Assembly (NCBI GenBank): GCA_004295045.1
Contig: SHND01000003.1
Coordinates: 62,001-126,000 of the forward strand
DNA from: Chloroflexota bacterium
GTDB taxonomy: Bacteria > Chloroflexota > Anaerolineae > UBA4142 > SHND01
Length of the DNA: 64,000 bases
Reading direction: 5' to 3'
Positions 16,359 through 24,800 of this stretch are shown here, in pieces. The position numbers were made by a program, and so were the translations under genes. Every line of letters starts with the position of its first letter. The stretch's first letter is position 1. The notes under the pieces are model-generated. The model had not been told where the DNA came from. It ran no database searches and saw nothing but the letters and a program-made list of their open reading frames with translations.

Positions 16359-18300
16359 GCCTTGCGTGGTTGCTTTGTTTGCGCGGCTCAAGCAGCGAAT
16401 CGAGCCGCGTTTTGATTTTTATATTTGCATTGCGCTTGCCCTTGTGGCGTTTGTCGTTTATGTGCGAACGCTGACTCCCGGCGTTCTCGATGGCGACAGC
16501 GGCGAGTGGCAATATATGGCAAACATCCTCGGCATCCCCCACTCGACGGGTTATCCGCTCTACGTTCTTCTCGCAAAACTTACAACGCTCTTGCCGCTGG
16601 GCAATCCCGCGTGGCGTGTGAATCTCTTTTCCGCGCTGTGCGCGACAGCAACGATTCCAATTGTTTATCTGTTGGCGCAGCGCGTCGGGCGCTCGCGCAT
16701 GGCAGCCGTTATTTCCGCGCTCTTTTTTGCATTCATGCCCACGCTGTGGGCATCGGCAGCGATTGCGGAAGTGTATGCGCTGAACACGTTACTCGTCGCG
16801 CTCACACTCTGGTTTGCAATTCGCTTTTTTGATAACGGGAACGCGCGCGATTTGTATTTGATGGCGCTCTGTTTCGGACTTGCGCTCACGAATCATCGCA
16901 TCGCGTTTTTTATCGCACCCGCCCTACTCCTCGTCGTGTGGCTCAAGCGTAGTGTTTTCGATATGCGAAAAGTTGCGTTCGCCGCGTTCGCATTTTTGAT
17001 CCCGCTCGCGCTCTACTTGTACATCCCGCTGCGCGCGTCGCAATTGCTTGCGGAGCAGTCGCCCGCAAATTGGGAATTGTATCCGCGCGCGCAAGCCATT
17101 GTGGATGGCAAGGTGACTGCGTACTATAATCACACGCCCGCAGGTTTCATCAACCTTGTCACCGCACTCGACAACCGCAACAAGCTGGGGTTCGAAAATG
17201 CCGACGGCGAAAATCAATCTTTGGCGCGTCTTGAGAATGCGTGGAAGCTCCTGCGCGAGCAAATTGACCCGTTCGGAATTGCCCTCGCGCTCGTCGGCAT
17301 TGTGATTTTGTTTCGACGCGAACGCACGTTGGCGATTGTGCTGCTCGTAGCAGGCGGAAGCGTCGCGGCAGTTTCGATTCTCCTTCGCGCGGAATCTACG
17401 CGTTTTTATTTTAGCGGCGCGTATCTGGTTATGTTATTGTTTTTTGCGACGGCGGTGGGTTGGATTTTGAATCAATTGGCTGCGCGCGCGGCGGAGAAGA
17501 ACGAATGGCTGCTGCGCGTCGTCTATTACGCGGCGATTATTTATTTCGCGTTTTTTCCAATCACCGCGCTCTATTATAATTTTTCCAAAATGGATCAGAG
17601 TCAAAACACGAAATATGATGTGTATGCGCGCGCAATCTTGAACGATCACCTTGCGCAAAATGCCGTCCTTGTTGCGCCATGGGAAGTCGCAACGCCGATT
17701 CGATATTTTCAGTACGTGGAAGGCGTACGTCCGGATATTTTGACTATTCACGAATCGCCTGTGCGTCCACAATATCAAAAAATCTTGGTTGCCGCGCATC
17801 GGCTCAAGCGCCCGTTCTATTACGCGCAATTTTCGCCCGAAGACAAAAACAGCGACGAGCCGCGCACGCTGCAAGCCATCGCGTTTCCACTTCCCGAAAC
17901 GCCGCAGCCCCAAAATACTTTGAACGTCAAATTGAACGATGCAATCCAACTCGTCGGTTATGATTGGACGCAAACAGGAAATGTCGCGCGGCTGGCGTTA
18001 TATTATCGCGTTGTTCAGCCAACCCGCACGGAATATGTGACCGAAGTGGAGGTCGGCGACCCGCAGGACGAAACGCGCGGCTATTGGTCACGGCATCCCG
18101 TTAGTGATTATTATCCAACGTATTTTTGGCAGCAAGGTGATTTCTATCGCGACGTGTATGATGTTGTTTTGGGTCAAGGCGCGCCGAGCGGAGATTATGT
18201 CGCCGACGTGACGTGGTTCGATTACGATGCGGAACAGGGGAAACGAAACGAAGCGAGCGCGCAAACCATTCGGCTTTCAGGGCTGCGCGTCGGAAATTGA
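16357..18300 (+). CDS. DUF2723 membrane protein (GT-C-like), paralogue 1
   Basis: About 647 residues; the start could be ATG 16357 or GTG 16366. The first loop carries LTPGVLDGDSGEWQYMANILGIPHSTGYPLYVLL, the DUF2723 hallmark, with the acidic D-x-D/E-type residues expected in the first extracytoplasmic loop of polyprenyl-phosphate-sugar-dependent GT-C enzymes. About ten transmembrane segments follow to residue ~420, with IAEVYALNTL and GLALTNHR conserved in its paralogue at 21.9 kb. The last ~220 residues are an extracytoplasmic beta-rich domain. Probably transfers sugars to proteins or glycans outside the cell. The 3-prime end overlaps the convergent VTT gene by 24 bp. Confidence 0.85.
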   Translation: MPCVVALFARLKQRIEPRFDFYICIALALVAFVVYVRTLTPGVLDGDSGEWQYMANILGIPHSTGYPLYVLLAKLTTLLPLGNPAWRVNLFSALCATATIPIVYLLAQRVGRSRMAAVISALFFAFMPTLWASAAIAEVYALNTLLVALTLWFAIRFFDNGNARDLYLMALCFGLALTNHRIAFFIAPALLLVVWLKRSVFDMRKVAFAAFAFLIPLALYLYIPLRASQLLAEQSPANWELYPRAQAIVDGKVTAYYNHTPAGFINLVTALDNRNKLGFENADGENQSLARLENAWKLLREQIDPFGIALALVGIVILFRRERTLAIVLLVAGGSVAAVSILLRAESTRFYFSGAYLVMLLFFATAVGWILNQLAARAAEKNEWLLRVVYYAAIIYFAFFPITALYYNFSKMDQSQNTKYDVYARAILNDHLAQNAVLVAPWEVATPIRYFQYVEGVRPDILTIHESPVRPQYQKILVAAHRLKRPFYYAQFSPEDKNSDEPRTLQAIAFPLPETPQPQNTLNVKLNDAIQLVGYDWTQTGNVARLALYYRVVQPTRTEYVTEVEVGDPQDETRGYWSRHPVSDYYPTYFWQQGDFYRDVYDVVLGQGAPSGDYVADVTWFDYDAEQGKRNEASAQTIRLSGLRVGN

Positions 18301-19020
18301 GGCGCCTGGATTTTCGGTTTCTGCTGATTGCGCAGTGACCAATGCGCGTTTTTCGACGCGCTGACGCAGCCAGTTGCCCGCAAGCGAAATCACGAGCATT
18401 GCGCCGATCAAAATAAAAACCCACTGCACGCCGAACGCTTCGATGTTGGCGCCGAGATAACTGGAAAGAATAATTCCCGGCAGGCGACCGATGAGGACAA
18501 TCAGCATAAAGCGCCGAAACGTGAGCTTGGTCAGTCCTGCGATAAAATAAAAGACATCCGCTGTCGGCGCCAGCATCAGCAAGAACCATGTGAACGACGA
18601 ATTTACTGCCGCGAGATTGTGCCAGCGTTCAATCCAACTTTTCGGCGCCATTTTTTCAATGAGCGGCATTCCAAAACGACGCGCGAGCAGAAAACCCAGT
18701 GACGCGCCAAGCAAAATTCCGAACATCGAGTAGACCGCCGCGATGGGTCCAAATACGAAACCGGCAGCATACGCCAATGCGGCACCGGGAATCGGCGCAA
18801 TGACAATTTGCGCTGCATACAAGAAAATGTAAATGACGGGCGCGAGCGCGCCATACTTGGGCAACTCATCGCGGACTCGATCGCCAAATATTAAGAGATA
18901 TTCAAATGGGTTGAGCGGCAGCCAGCCAATTCGCACCAACAAAATGTATCCTGCTGCAACCGCCCCGACGAGCGCCACGCGCGGCAGCCAGACACGTAAA
19001 TCAATTTCTCCAAGTTTCAT
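18277..19020 (-). CDS. VTT-domain (TVP38/TMEM64, DedA-related) membrane protein
   Basis: 247 residues with about five to six hydrophobic segments. GAALAYAAGFVFGP, LLARRFGMPLIEK and the later LIGRLPGIILSSYLGA match the conserved G-x-x-x-F-G and GRLPG signatures of SNARE-associated/VTT proteins, which are implicated in lipid scrambling and undecaprenyl phosphate flipping in bacteria. A role in lipid-carrier recycling near the GT-C-like genes is plausible but inferred. The TATAAT box ends 8 nt before the ATG, suggesting a leaderless mRNA. It is divergent from the large membrane protein gene that begins 27 bp away. Confidence 0.85.
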   Translation of the reverse strand: MKLGEIDLRVWLPRVALVGAVAAGYILLVRIGWLPLNPFEYLLIFGDRVRDELPKYGALAPVIYIFLYAAQIVIAPIPGAALAYAAGFVFGPIAAVYSMFGILLGASLGFLLARRFGMPLIEKMAPKSWIERWHNLAAVNSSFTWFLLMLAPTADVFYFIAGLTKLTFRRFMLIVLIGRLPGIILSSYLGANIEAFGVQWVFILIGAMLVISLAGNWLRQRVEKRALVTAQSAETENPGASISDAQP

Positions 19021-19028
19021 TGCCCCAA

Positions 19029-19034
19029 ATTATA
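19029..19034 (-). promoter_or_regulatory. -10 box of a probable leaderless promoter (VTT gene)
   Basis: TATAAT on the minus strand, 8 nt before ATG 19020, with TTGGCT 16 nt further upstream. No ribosome binding site fits between the two. Confidence 0.6.
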
Positions 19035-19046
19035 CGGACAAAAGAA

Positions 19047-21797
19047 ATGCAGCCAAACCACACGAACCGCAAACACCTGCTTGTTTTATTTTTGTATTTC
19101 GTCATCACGCTGATCGTGACGTATCCGTTAGCGACACAATTTACAACGCACGTGCCGGGGACGACCACCTGGTCGCTCGATGAATACGGCTATGTGTGGA
19201 ACCATTGGTGGTTCAAACATTCGCTCTTTGATTTGCAAACAAATCCATTCGCGACCGATTATTTGTTTTACCCGCTCGGCACGTCGCTGGTGTTGTATGC
19301 GTACACGTTGCTCCACGTTTTCCTCGCGCTGCCGATCCAGTTCGCGTTTGGAATTATCCCCGCGTCAAATTTTACGGTGATCTTTTCGTTCGTGGTCGCA
19401 GCGTTTGGCATGTACTTGTTCATGCTCTATCTCTTGCGCGTCTCGCTGCGAATTTGGGATGAAAAATATAATGCGCGCTTTGGCAGCATCGCGCGCGACA
19501 AAAATTTACACATCATCGCCGCGTTCGTCGCGGGTGTGGTTTTCGCTTTCGCGTCGAATCGCTATGTTTATCTTTCGCTCGGCCATTACAATATCGTCGC
19601 CAGCGAATGGATTCCATTTTACATGTTGTTCTTGTTCAAGACGCTGCTTGAACCCAAACTCAAAAACGCGGTGATGGCAGGGCTGTTCGCCGCGATCGCG
19701 TTGTACACCGAGACGACGGACGGCGTGTTGCTCGTGTTACTGACGCTCGTGATTCTCGTATTCGAGTGGCGATTGGTATTTCAGCGCGCAACCCTTGTAC
19801 GGCTGGCGATCATTGCCGCCGCGACCGCGCTATTTTTTGCGCCGCTGCTCATTCCCACCGCGCTCGAAATATTCACGAGCGGCTATGCGCTGCCGGGCTT
19901 TGGACATTCGGAAAATTTGCTGGTTGATCTGAATGGCTTTCTCGCGCCGACCAGTTTGCATCCCTTGAATCGGTACTGGACCCAAGAGCTGGACGCGGTA
20001 CGCCAACAGACTTCGCGCTTTAGCGATGTGAATACCTTTTTTGTGGGATACCTAACAATCTTGCTCGCGCTTGTGGGGTTTGTGGCGTTCGCGCGTCGCA
20101 ATCGCATGTGGCTCGGGATCGCGTTGGGCTTTGCGCTGCTCGCGTTGGGTCCGCTGCTTCACATCAACGGGCAATCTCAATTCGATCTCGATGGGCTGGA
20201 AACCACCGTGCCGCTCCCCTTTTTGATTTTGCATTACATTCCAATCATTCGCGAAAATCGTGTGCCGAATCGTTACAGCATTCTCGTCGTCATCGCGCTG
20301 GCGGTACTCGTCGCGTACGCGGTGTGGTGGCTCTTGTGGAAACTTTCGACGCGTGTGCAAGAGCCGCGCCTCACGCGCGCGGGCATCGCCATTGGTGGTT
20401 TTGTTTCCGCGCTGCTGGTTTTCGAACATCTCGCGTTGCCGCTGCCTCTGACCGACGCACGCGTTCCGGAAATCTATTCGCAAATCCGCCAGGACCCCAA
20501 AAATTTTACCGTTCTTTCTATTCCGCTTGGGCTGCGCAATTCGTTTGGGCAAGGCGGCGCCGAAGATACGCGCACCCAATATTATCAATCGGCGCATCAA
20601 AAATATTTATTGTCCGGGCAGATTCAACGCAATCCGCCCTACCTATTCGAATATTTTCAAAACGCGCCTGTGATCTCTTCCATTCTCGCGTTGGAGGATT
20701 ACAAGCCGCTTGATGATGCAGCGCGCGCGCGCGACAAAGAGCTTGCCAACGCCGTCGTAGATTTTTTTGACATTCGCTACCTCGTCGTGAATCCTGCCAT
20801 TGCGGGTCGTCCACCGTACGAGGACAATCACGACCGCGTCGTCGAATATTTGCAACAGGTATTGCCGCTCGGTGAAAAAATTTCTGACGAAAATGGATTG
20901 GTCGCCTACCGCGTAAATCAAACGCCGCTGAACGTGCCGTACACAATCCAAATGAAGGACGCGCTCGCAAATTTGATGCGCGGCTATGGTTGGCTGCCGA
21001 CAGAGAAAATCGGCGACGCTGATGCGAGTTGGGCAACGCAATCGCGCGCAACGATTTATCTGCCGCTGCGCGAGGTGCGTGACTATGAACTAACGCTGCG
21101 CGCACTTCCTTTTGCATACGAGAACAGTCCAACCCAATCGTTTGGCGTGACACTGAATGGCAAGTCGTTGCCGCGCGTCACCATGAATCCGGGTTGGAGT
21201 GATTACAAAATCACTTTGCCGCGCGACGCGATCAAATACGGATTGAATGAACTCGATTTCGATTTTGGATATGTTGTGCGCCCGCGCGATGTACTCCCCG
21301 CAAATTTTGAAATCGGCGCGACGGGCGTCAAGAGTCCGGTTGACATCGCCGTGACGAGTACGCCCGAATTTGGTTCTATCAAAATTAACGACCGCGAAGT
21401 GTCGCCACTAAAGCGCGGCTACAACTTTGCCGTGATTGATCCGACGACAGGCGCAGTCTTGGAAGTGAAAAATTTTGATACGGGCGGCAAATCTATTTTG
21501 GAATCACGCGCCCTGCGCGCTTTTCTCGATTCAATTTCCGAAGGGCGAATCGTTGTCGGCGCGATTCAAGAAGATGCGTCCGCGATGTTGGGCGAATCGG
21601 CGGCAGCAGCCATTCAATCACTCGGATTACAAACCAATGTGCGCGGTCATGAAGGCATGACACACGCGTTCATCGCGGTCAAAGGAAAAGATGGGGGCTT
21701 GGAACAAGCGGGGGAAGGCGCAAGCGCGGTCAGCGTGGGCAGAAATTTGGACAGCCGTCCTCTCAGCGTAGCCGTTGAATCGGTGCAAATCCAATAA
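19047..21797 (+). CDS. Large polytopic membrane protein, putative GT-C-type transferase
   Basis: The start is placed at ATG 19047 (preceded by GGACAAAAGAA); the TTG at 19020 lies on the divergent gene start. 916 residues. The N-terminal ~480 residues contain about 11-13 membrane segments. The first loop has TTWSLDEYGYVWNHWWFKHS, an acidic/aromatic pattern reminiscent of GT-C enzymes. The second half (from about 490) is extracytoplasmic with mixed alpha/beta and beta-sandwich features (VTLNGKSLPRVTMNPGWSDYKITL, LNELDFDFGYVVRP). No named family is recognised with confidence. It is flanked by two DUF2723 paralogues and likely works in the same surface glycosylation or polymer pathway (inference). 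Confidence 0.75.
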   Translation: MQPNHTNRKHLLVLFLYFVITLIVTYPLATQFTTHVPGTTTWSLDEYGYVWNHWWFKHSLFDLQTNPFATDYLFYPLGTSLVLYAYTLLHVFLALPIQFAFGIIPASNFTVIFSFVVAAFGMYLFMLYLLRVSLRIWDEKYNARFGSIARDKNLHIIAAFVAGVVFAFASNRYVYLSLGHYNIVASEWIPFYMLFLFKTLLEPKLKNAVMAGLFAAIALYTETTDGVLLVLLTLVILVFEWRLVFQRATLVRLAIIAAATALFFAPLLIPTALEIFTSGYALPGFGHSENLLVDLNGFLAPTSLHPLNRYWTQELDAVRQQTSRFSDVNTFFVGYLTILLALVGFVAFARRNRMWLGIALGFALLALGPLLHINGQSQFDLDGLETTVPLPFLILHYIPIIRENRVPNRYSILVVIALAVLVAYAVWWLLWKLSTRVQEPRLTRAGIAIGGFVSALLVFEHLALPLPLTDARVPEIYSQIRQDPKNFTVLSIPLGLRNSFGQGGAEDTRTQYYQSAHQKYLLSGQIQRNPPYLFEYFQNAPVISSILALEDYKPLDDAARARDKELANAVVDFFDIRYLVVNPAIAGRPPYEDNHDRVVEYLQQVLPLGEKISDENGLVAYRVNQTPLNVPYTIQMKDALANLMRGYGWLPTEKIGDADASWATQSRATIYLPLREVRDYELTLRALPFAYENSPTQSFGVTLNGKSLPRVTMNPGWSDYKITLPRDAIKYGLNELDFDFGYVVRPRDVLPANFEIGATGVKSPVDIAVTSTPEFGSIKINDREVSPLKRGYNFAVIDPTTGAVLEVKNFDTGGKSILESRALRAFLDSISEGRIVVGAIQEDASAMLGESAAAAIQSLGLQTNVRGHEGMTHAFIAVKGKDGGLEQAGEGASAVSVGRNLDSRPLSVAVESVQIQ

Positions 21798-21927
21798 TTC
21801 TGCCGTAATAAATACAGAGCAAAAATGAGCATCAGCGCGCAATATATGGCAGAGATGATTGAATTTTGTGTCTATTTAGCGAGAATTATTTTAAAAAACG
21901 TGCAGCATAAAGCAATATCGCGTATCT

Positions 21928-23874
21928 ATGACAAGCAGTGATCAAGCAATCGAGCATTCGAATTCTCTTTGGGAGCATGTCTGGCGAATCGCCACAAGCG
22001 TCAGCGCGTTGACCGTATGCGTCACGGTTGCGACCTTTTTGCTTTATTGGCGCACCGCCGCGCCGACTGTTCTGCAAGGCGATTCGGGAGAACTCCAATT
22101 CGCGGCGTGGGGCTTTTGGCTGACGCACCCGACTGGTTATCCGTTGTACTTGATTCTCGGCGGACTGTGGCAGCATCTCGTGCAGATAGGCGATCCCGCG
22201 TTTCGCTTGAATCTGTTTTCTGCCTTTTGGTCTGCGCTCGCGGTGGGCGTCGCGTTTCTGGTCTTTTGGGAAATCACGCGCGCGCGCGGCGCATCGCTCA
22301 TTGCCGCGCTGACGTTTGCCGTCTCGCCTCTGTTTTGGTCACAAGCGACGCGCGCCGAAGTGTACGCGCTCAACACATTCTTTGTCGCGCTGCTCGCGCT
22401 GTGGGGAATCTTGTGGCGCGAAAAACCGAATAGGAAATTCGCAATTGCTTTTGCCCTCACCTTTGGCTTGGCGCTCACGCATCACCGCACAACATTTCTT
22501 CTCATCCCGGCATTCGCGGCATTGTTCGCCGATCGTATCGTAACAAAAAATTTCGACGCGCGACATTTCGCTAAACGCGCGCTGTTGTACGGCGCGCTCG
22601 CCGCGCTGCCGCTCTTGATGTATTTGTACATTCCATTGCGCGCGGGCGCAACACCGTACGCGATGATTGATTTGTCTCCGGCTGCGCCCATCGTCATTTT
22701 CGAAAATTCACCGCGCGGTTGGCTTGATGTCATTCTCGGCTCTGGATTTTCCGGCGCGTTGGGGATTGACGCGGCAACCTGGGGCGCGCTGCGCGATTTT
22801 CCAAATCAATGGATCGCGCAACTCAATCCAATTGGTGTCTTGGCAACCTTGCTTGGTTTGGGCGTACTCTTTTGGCAAAGAAATTTTGCGCTCGCGGCGT
22901 TTGTGTTATTCGGCGGCTTCGCGTTTGTCTTGTTCAACAGCGTGTATCATATCGGCGACATTTCCGATTATTACACGCCAATCTATTTTTTCGCCTGTAT
23001 CGCCATCGCGGTCGGCATCGCGTTCATCACACAACAGCTGCGCGCCCACACCCTTACGCGAAACACAACTCTGCCCGTCATCGCGCTGCTTGCTTTTTTA
23101 GCGCTGCTGCCGCTCCAAAATCTATTCAATAATTTTTTCGCGCAAGCTCAGAGTCAGCACACGAACGCCCGGACACAGTGGGCGCGAATCTTGGCGTCGA
23201 ATCTGCCGCAAGATGCAATCTTGATTTCAAATGATCGCGATGAAATAACGCCGCTCTATTATTTACAGTTGGTGGAAAAGCAGCAGCCAAATTGGATTGG
23301 GCTGTTTCCAAAAATTGCGGCGGGTGCGCGTTATGAAAATGTGATCGCGCTCGTTCAACGCGCGGCGGGAGCGGGCAGACCCACCTTTGCCATCAAGCCG
23401 ATTCCGGCGCTGACGCTGCGCTATCAAATTGAAGAGGGCGCGAATGGGTTGTGGCGCGTCAAACCGATTGCGCCGGGGATGCCACAGCATCCAACCGATG
23501 TTGTGTTGGATGACACCTTGCGCGTGCGCGGATATTCGCTGCTCGCGGGCAAACCCGTCGCGGGCGAACAAATCACTCTGGCAGTACAATACGTGCCGTT
23601 GAAAAAACTGGCGCGCAATTTTACGACGAGTCTCCAGTTATTTGATGCCGAAGGCAAAAAGGTCGCGCAAGGCAACGACCACGTGCCGGGTGACGTGGAA
23701 TATCCTTCTTCAAAATGGCGCGTGGGACAGGTTATCCAAGACCAATTCGACATCCAACTCGATCCGAACGTGCCGTCCGGCAATTACAAGCTGATGCTAA
23801 GCGTATATGATCCATCCAGTGGAGAAGCAATCGGGGAATTGACGCAAATCGGAGAGATTCAAATTTCAGATTAG
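21928..23874 (+). CDS. DUF2723 membrane protein (GT-C-like), paralogue 2
   Basis: 648 residues. GDSGELQFAAWGFWLTHPTGYPLYLIL repeats the first-loop motif of the 16.4-kb paralogue, as do RLNLFSAFW, RAEVYALNTFF and LALTHHRTTF. About ten to eleven membrane helices reach residue ~400. The C-terminal ~130 residues (VVLDDTLRVRGYSLLAGKPVAGEQITL and on) form a beta-sandwich-like extracytoplasmic domain also present in paralogue 1. The ATG has no clear ribosome binding site. The 130 bp upstream holds nothing convincing. The gene ends at a strong terminator. Confidence 0.85.
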   Translation: MTSSDQAIEHSNSLWEHVWRIATSVSALTVCVTVATFLLYWRTAAPTVLQGDSGELQFAAWGFWLTHPTGYPLYLILGGLWQHLVQIGDPAFRLNLFSAFWSALAVGVAFLVFWEITRARGASLIAALTFAVSPLFWSQATRAEVYALNTFFVALLALWGILWREKPNRKFAIAFALTFGLALTHHRTTFLLIPAFAALFADRIVTKNFDARHFAKRALLYGALAALPLLMYLYIPLRAGATPYAMIDLSPAAPIVIFENSPRGWLDVILGSGFSGALGIDAATWGALRDFPNQWIAQLNPIGVLATLLGLGVLFWQRNFALAAFVLFGGFAFVLFNSVYHIGDISDYYTPIYFFACIAIAVGIAFITQQLRAHTLTRNTTLPVIALLAFLALLPLQNLFNNFFAQAQSQHTNARTQWARILASNLPQDAILISNDRDEITPLYYLQLVEKQQPNWIGLFPKIAAGARYENVIALVQRAAGAGRPTFAIKPIPALTLRYQIEEGANGLWRVKPIAPGMPQHPTDVVLDDTLRVRGYSLLAGKPVAGEQITLAVQYVPLKKLARNFTTSLQLFDAEGKKVAQGNDHVPGDVEYPSSKWRVGQVIQDQFDIQLDPNVPSGNYKLMLSVYDPSSGEAIGELTQIGEIQISD

Positions 23875-23895
23875 TTAAAGAGGCAACCATAAAGC

Positions 23896-23925
23896 AAATG
23901 ACCGCCGAGTATGGCGGTCATTTTT
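23896..23925 (+). terminator. Intrinsic terminator after DUF2723 gene
   Basis: A 9-bp stem ATGACCGCC / GGCGGTCAT, extended by A-T pairs, with a 6-nt loop and followed by TTTTTC. Confidence 0.92.
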
Positions 23926-24357
23926 CTAAAGCGGCGGAAATGTTTCCGGAACCGTCCCGCGCAAGAGTACATAAAAGGGAATGTTTTGCTCGCGCCAAAA
24001 TTGTATTGCAGTACTAAAAATATCCATTGCAACGTTCCAATCCTCCGGACTTGTTTTCATAAATCTCTCCGGGGATTGCAAGAGGACGATATAACCCGCC
24101 CCCCGCGTCCATCCTAAATCTGTCAAGCAGTCGTTCAGAGCATCCCAATTTTTGCCAAAGTAATCGGGGAACTTGAGCGCGCGCGCGATGACTTGTAAAT
24201 ATGTTTTCTTGTCGCGGATTTTCGTGCCGTCAAGAAAGTAAAATTGCCAACCCTCGCGTTCCGCTTCGCGTTGTAGAAACTCGACCGACGCATCCGACAC
24301 GAAACGATAAATGCCGGGCGGGCGCGTTTGCCGCAGGGCACGTTGTAATCTACTCAT
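23926..24357 (-). CDS. Barstar-family ribonuclease inhibitor
   Basis: 143 residues. FPDYFGKNWDALNDCLTDL at about residues 63-81 is the barstar signature (compare the barnase-contacting helix of Bacillus barstar, with its conserved N-x-D-A-L-x-D-C-L). The N-terminal strand (WQFYFLDGTKIRDKKTYLQVIARAL) and C-terminal strand (IPFYVLLRG) also fit. Cytosolic, expected to block the active site of a barnase/RNase Sa-type enzyme. Its ATG overlaps the end of the RNase-like lipoprotein gene by 8 bp, so toxin and inhibitor are coupled, as in barnase-type modules. Confidence 0.9.
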   Translation of the reverse strand: MSRLQRALRQTRPPGIYRFVSDASVEFLQREAEREGWQFYFLDGTKIRDKKTYLQVIARALKFPDYFGKNWDALNDCLTDLGWTRGAGYIVLLQSPERFMKTSPEDWNVAMDIFSTAIQFWREQNIPFYVLLRGTVPETFPPL

Positions 24358-24790
24358 TGATCCAAATCACCTTGAATGAATTGTAATGATCGTCCGTATA
24401 ATACAACTCACCTTTGTCACCGCTGACGATGCGCCGCGCCCCGCGATCTTCCGAACCGGGTGTCTCAACCGTGTATTCGTGATAATAACCGCTTGGTTTG
24501 TTTGGCAAAATCCGTTCACGATTTTGGAACACCTGCCCATCCTGCCGATAAGGAAAAGGTCCACCGCGTTCGATGAGCTCCAGGGTATCGCGCGCTTCGG
24601 GCGGCAGCGCGTGGACAGCAATTGTTTTAAACCCGTTAACTCGCGCGGGAATCGTAGGCGTATTCGCGACTGAGGTCGTCGGCGCGATTGTGGCAAGAGC
24701 AATGAGCTGCGTCGGACGCTCCAGAGTTCCGGACGCGCCACTGCACGCGCTCAGAAGCAGCAAAAGAATGAGCAGATAGATTCGTCGCAT
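24350..24790 (-). CDS. Guanyl-specific ribonuclease (RNase Sa/barnase type) lipoprotein
   Basis: The start is placed at ATG 24790, giving 146 residues beginning MRRIYLLILLLLLSAC; the upstream extension to 24847 runs through the stop of the preceding gene. The lipobox Cys is at 16, followed by a Thr/Pro linker to ~50. The C-terminal ~90 residues follow RNase Sa closely: LPPEARDTLELIERGGPFPY, QDGQVFQNRERILP, YYHEYTVETPG with catalytic base Glu105, GARRIVSGDKGELYYT with Arg120, and DDHYNSF with catalytic His135. All three catalytic residues are present, so it should cleave RNA after G. It is exported and anchored, a rarer arrangement than free secretion. Cotranscribed with the glycoside hydrolase upstream (10 bp) and barstar downstream (overlap). 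Confidence 0.88.
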   Translation of the reverse strand: MRRIYLLILLLLLSACSGASGTLERPTQLIALATIAPTTSVANTPTIPARVNGFKTIAVHALPPEARDTLELIERGGPFPYRQDGQVFQNRERILPNKPSGYYHEYTVETPGSEDRGARRIVSGDKGELYYTDDHYNSFKVIWINE

Positions 24791-24800
24791 ACGAAATGGA

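Noticed and set aside
21825..21941. 38-codon frame (MSISAQYMAEMIEF..) before the second DUF2723 gene
   Set aside because: No ribosome binding site, no recognisable feature, and it overlaps the next start; treated as chance.
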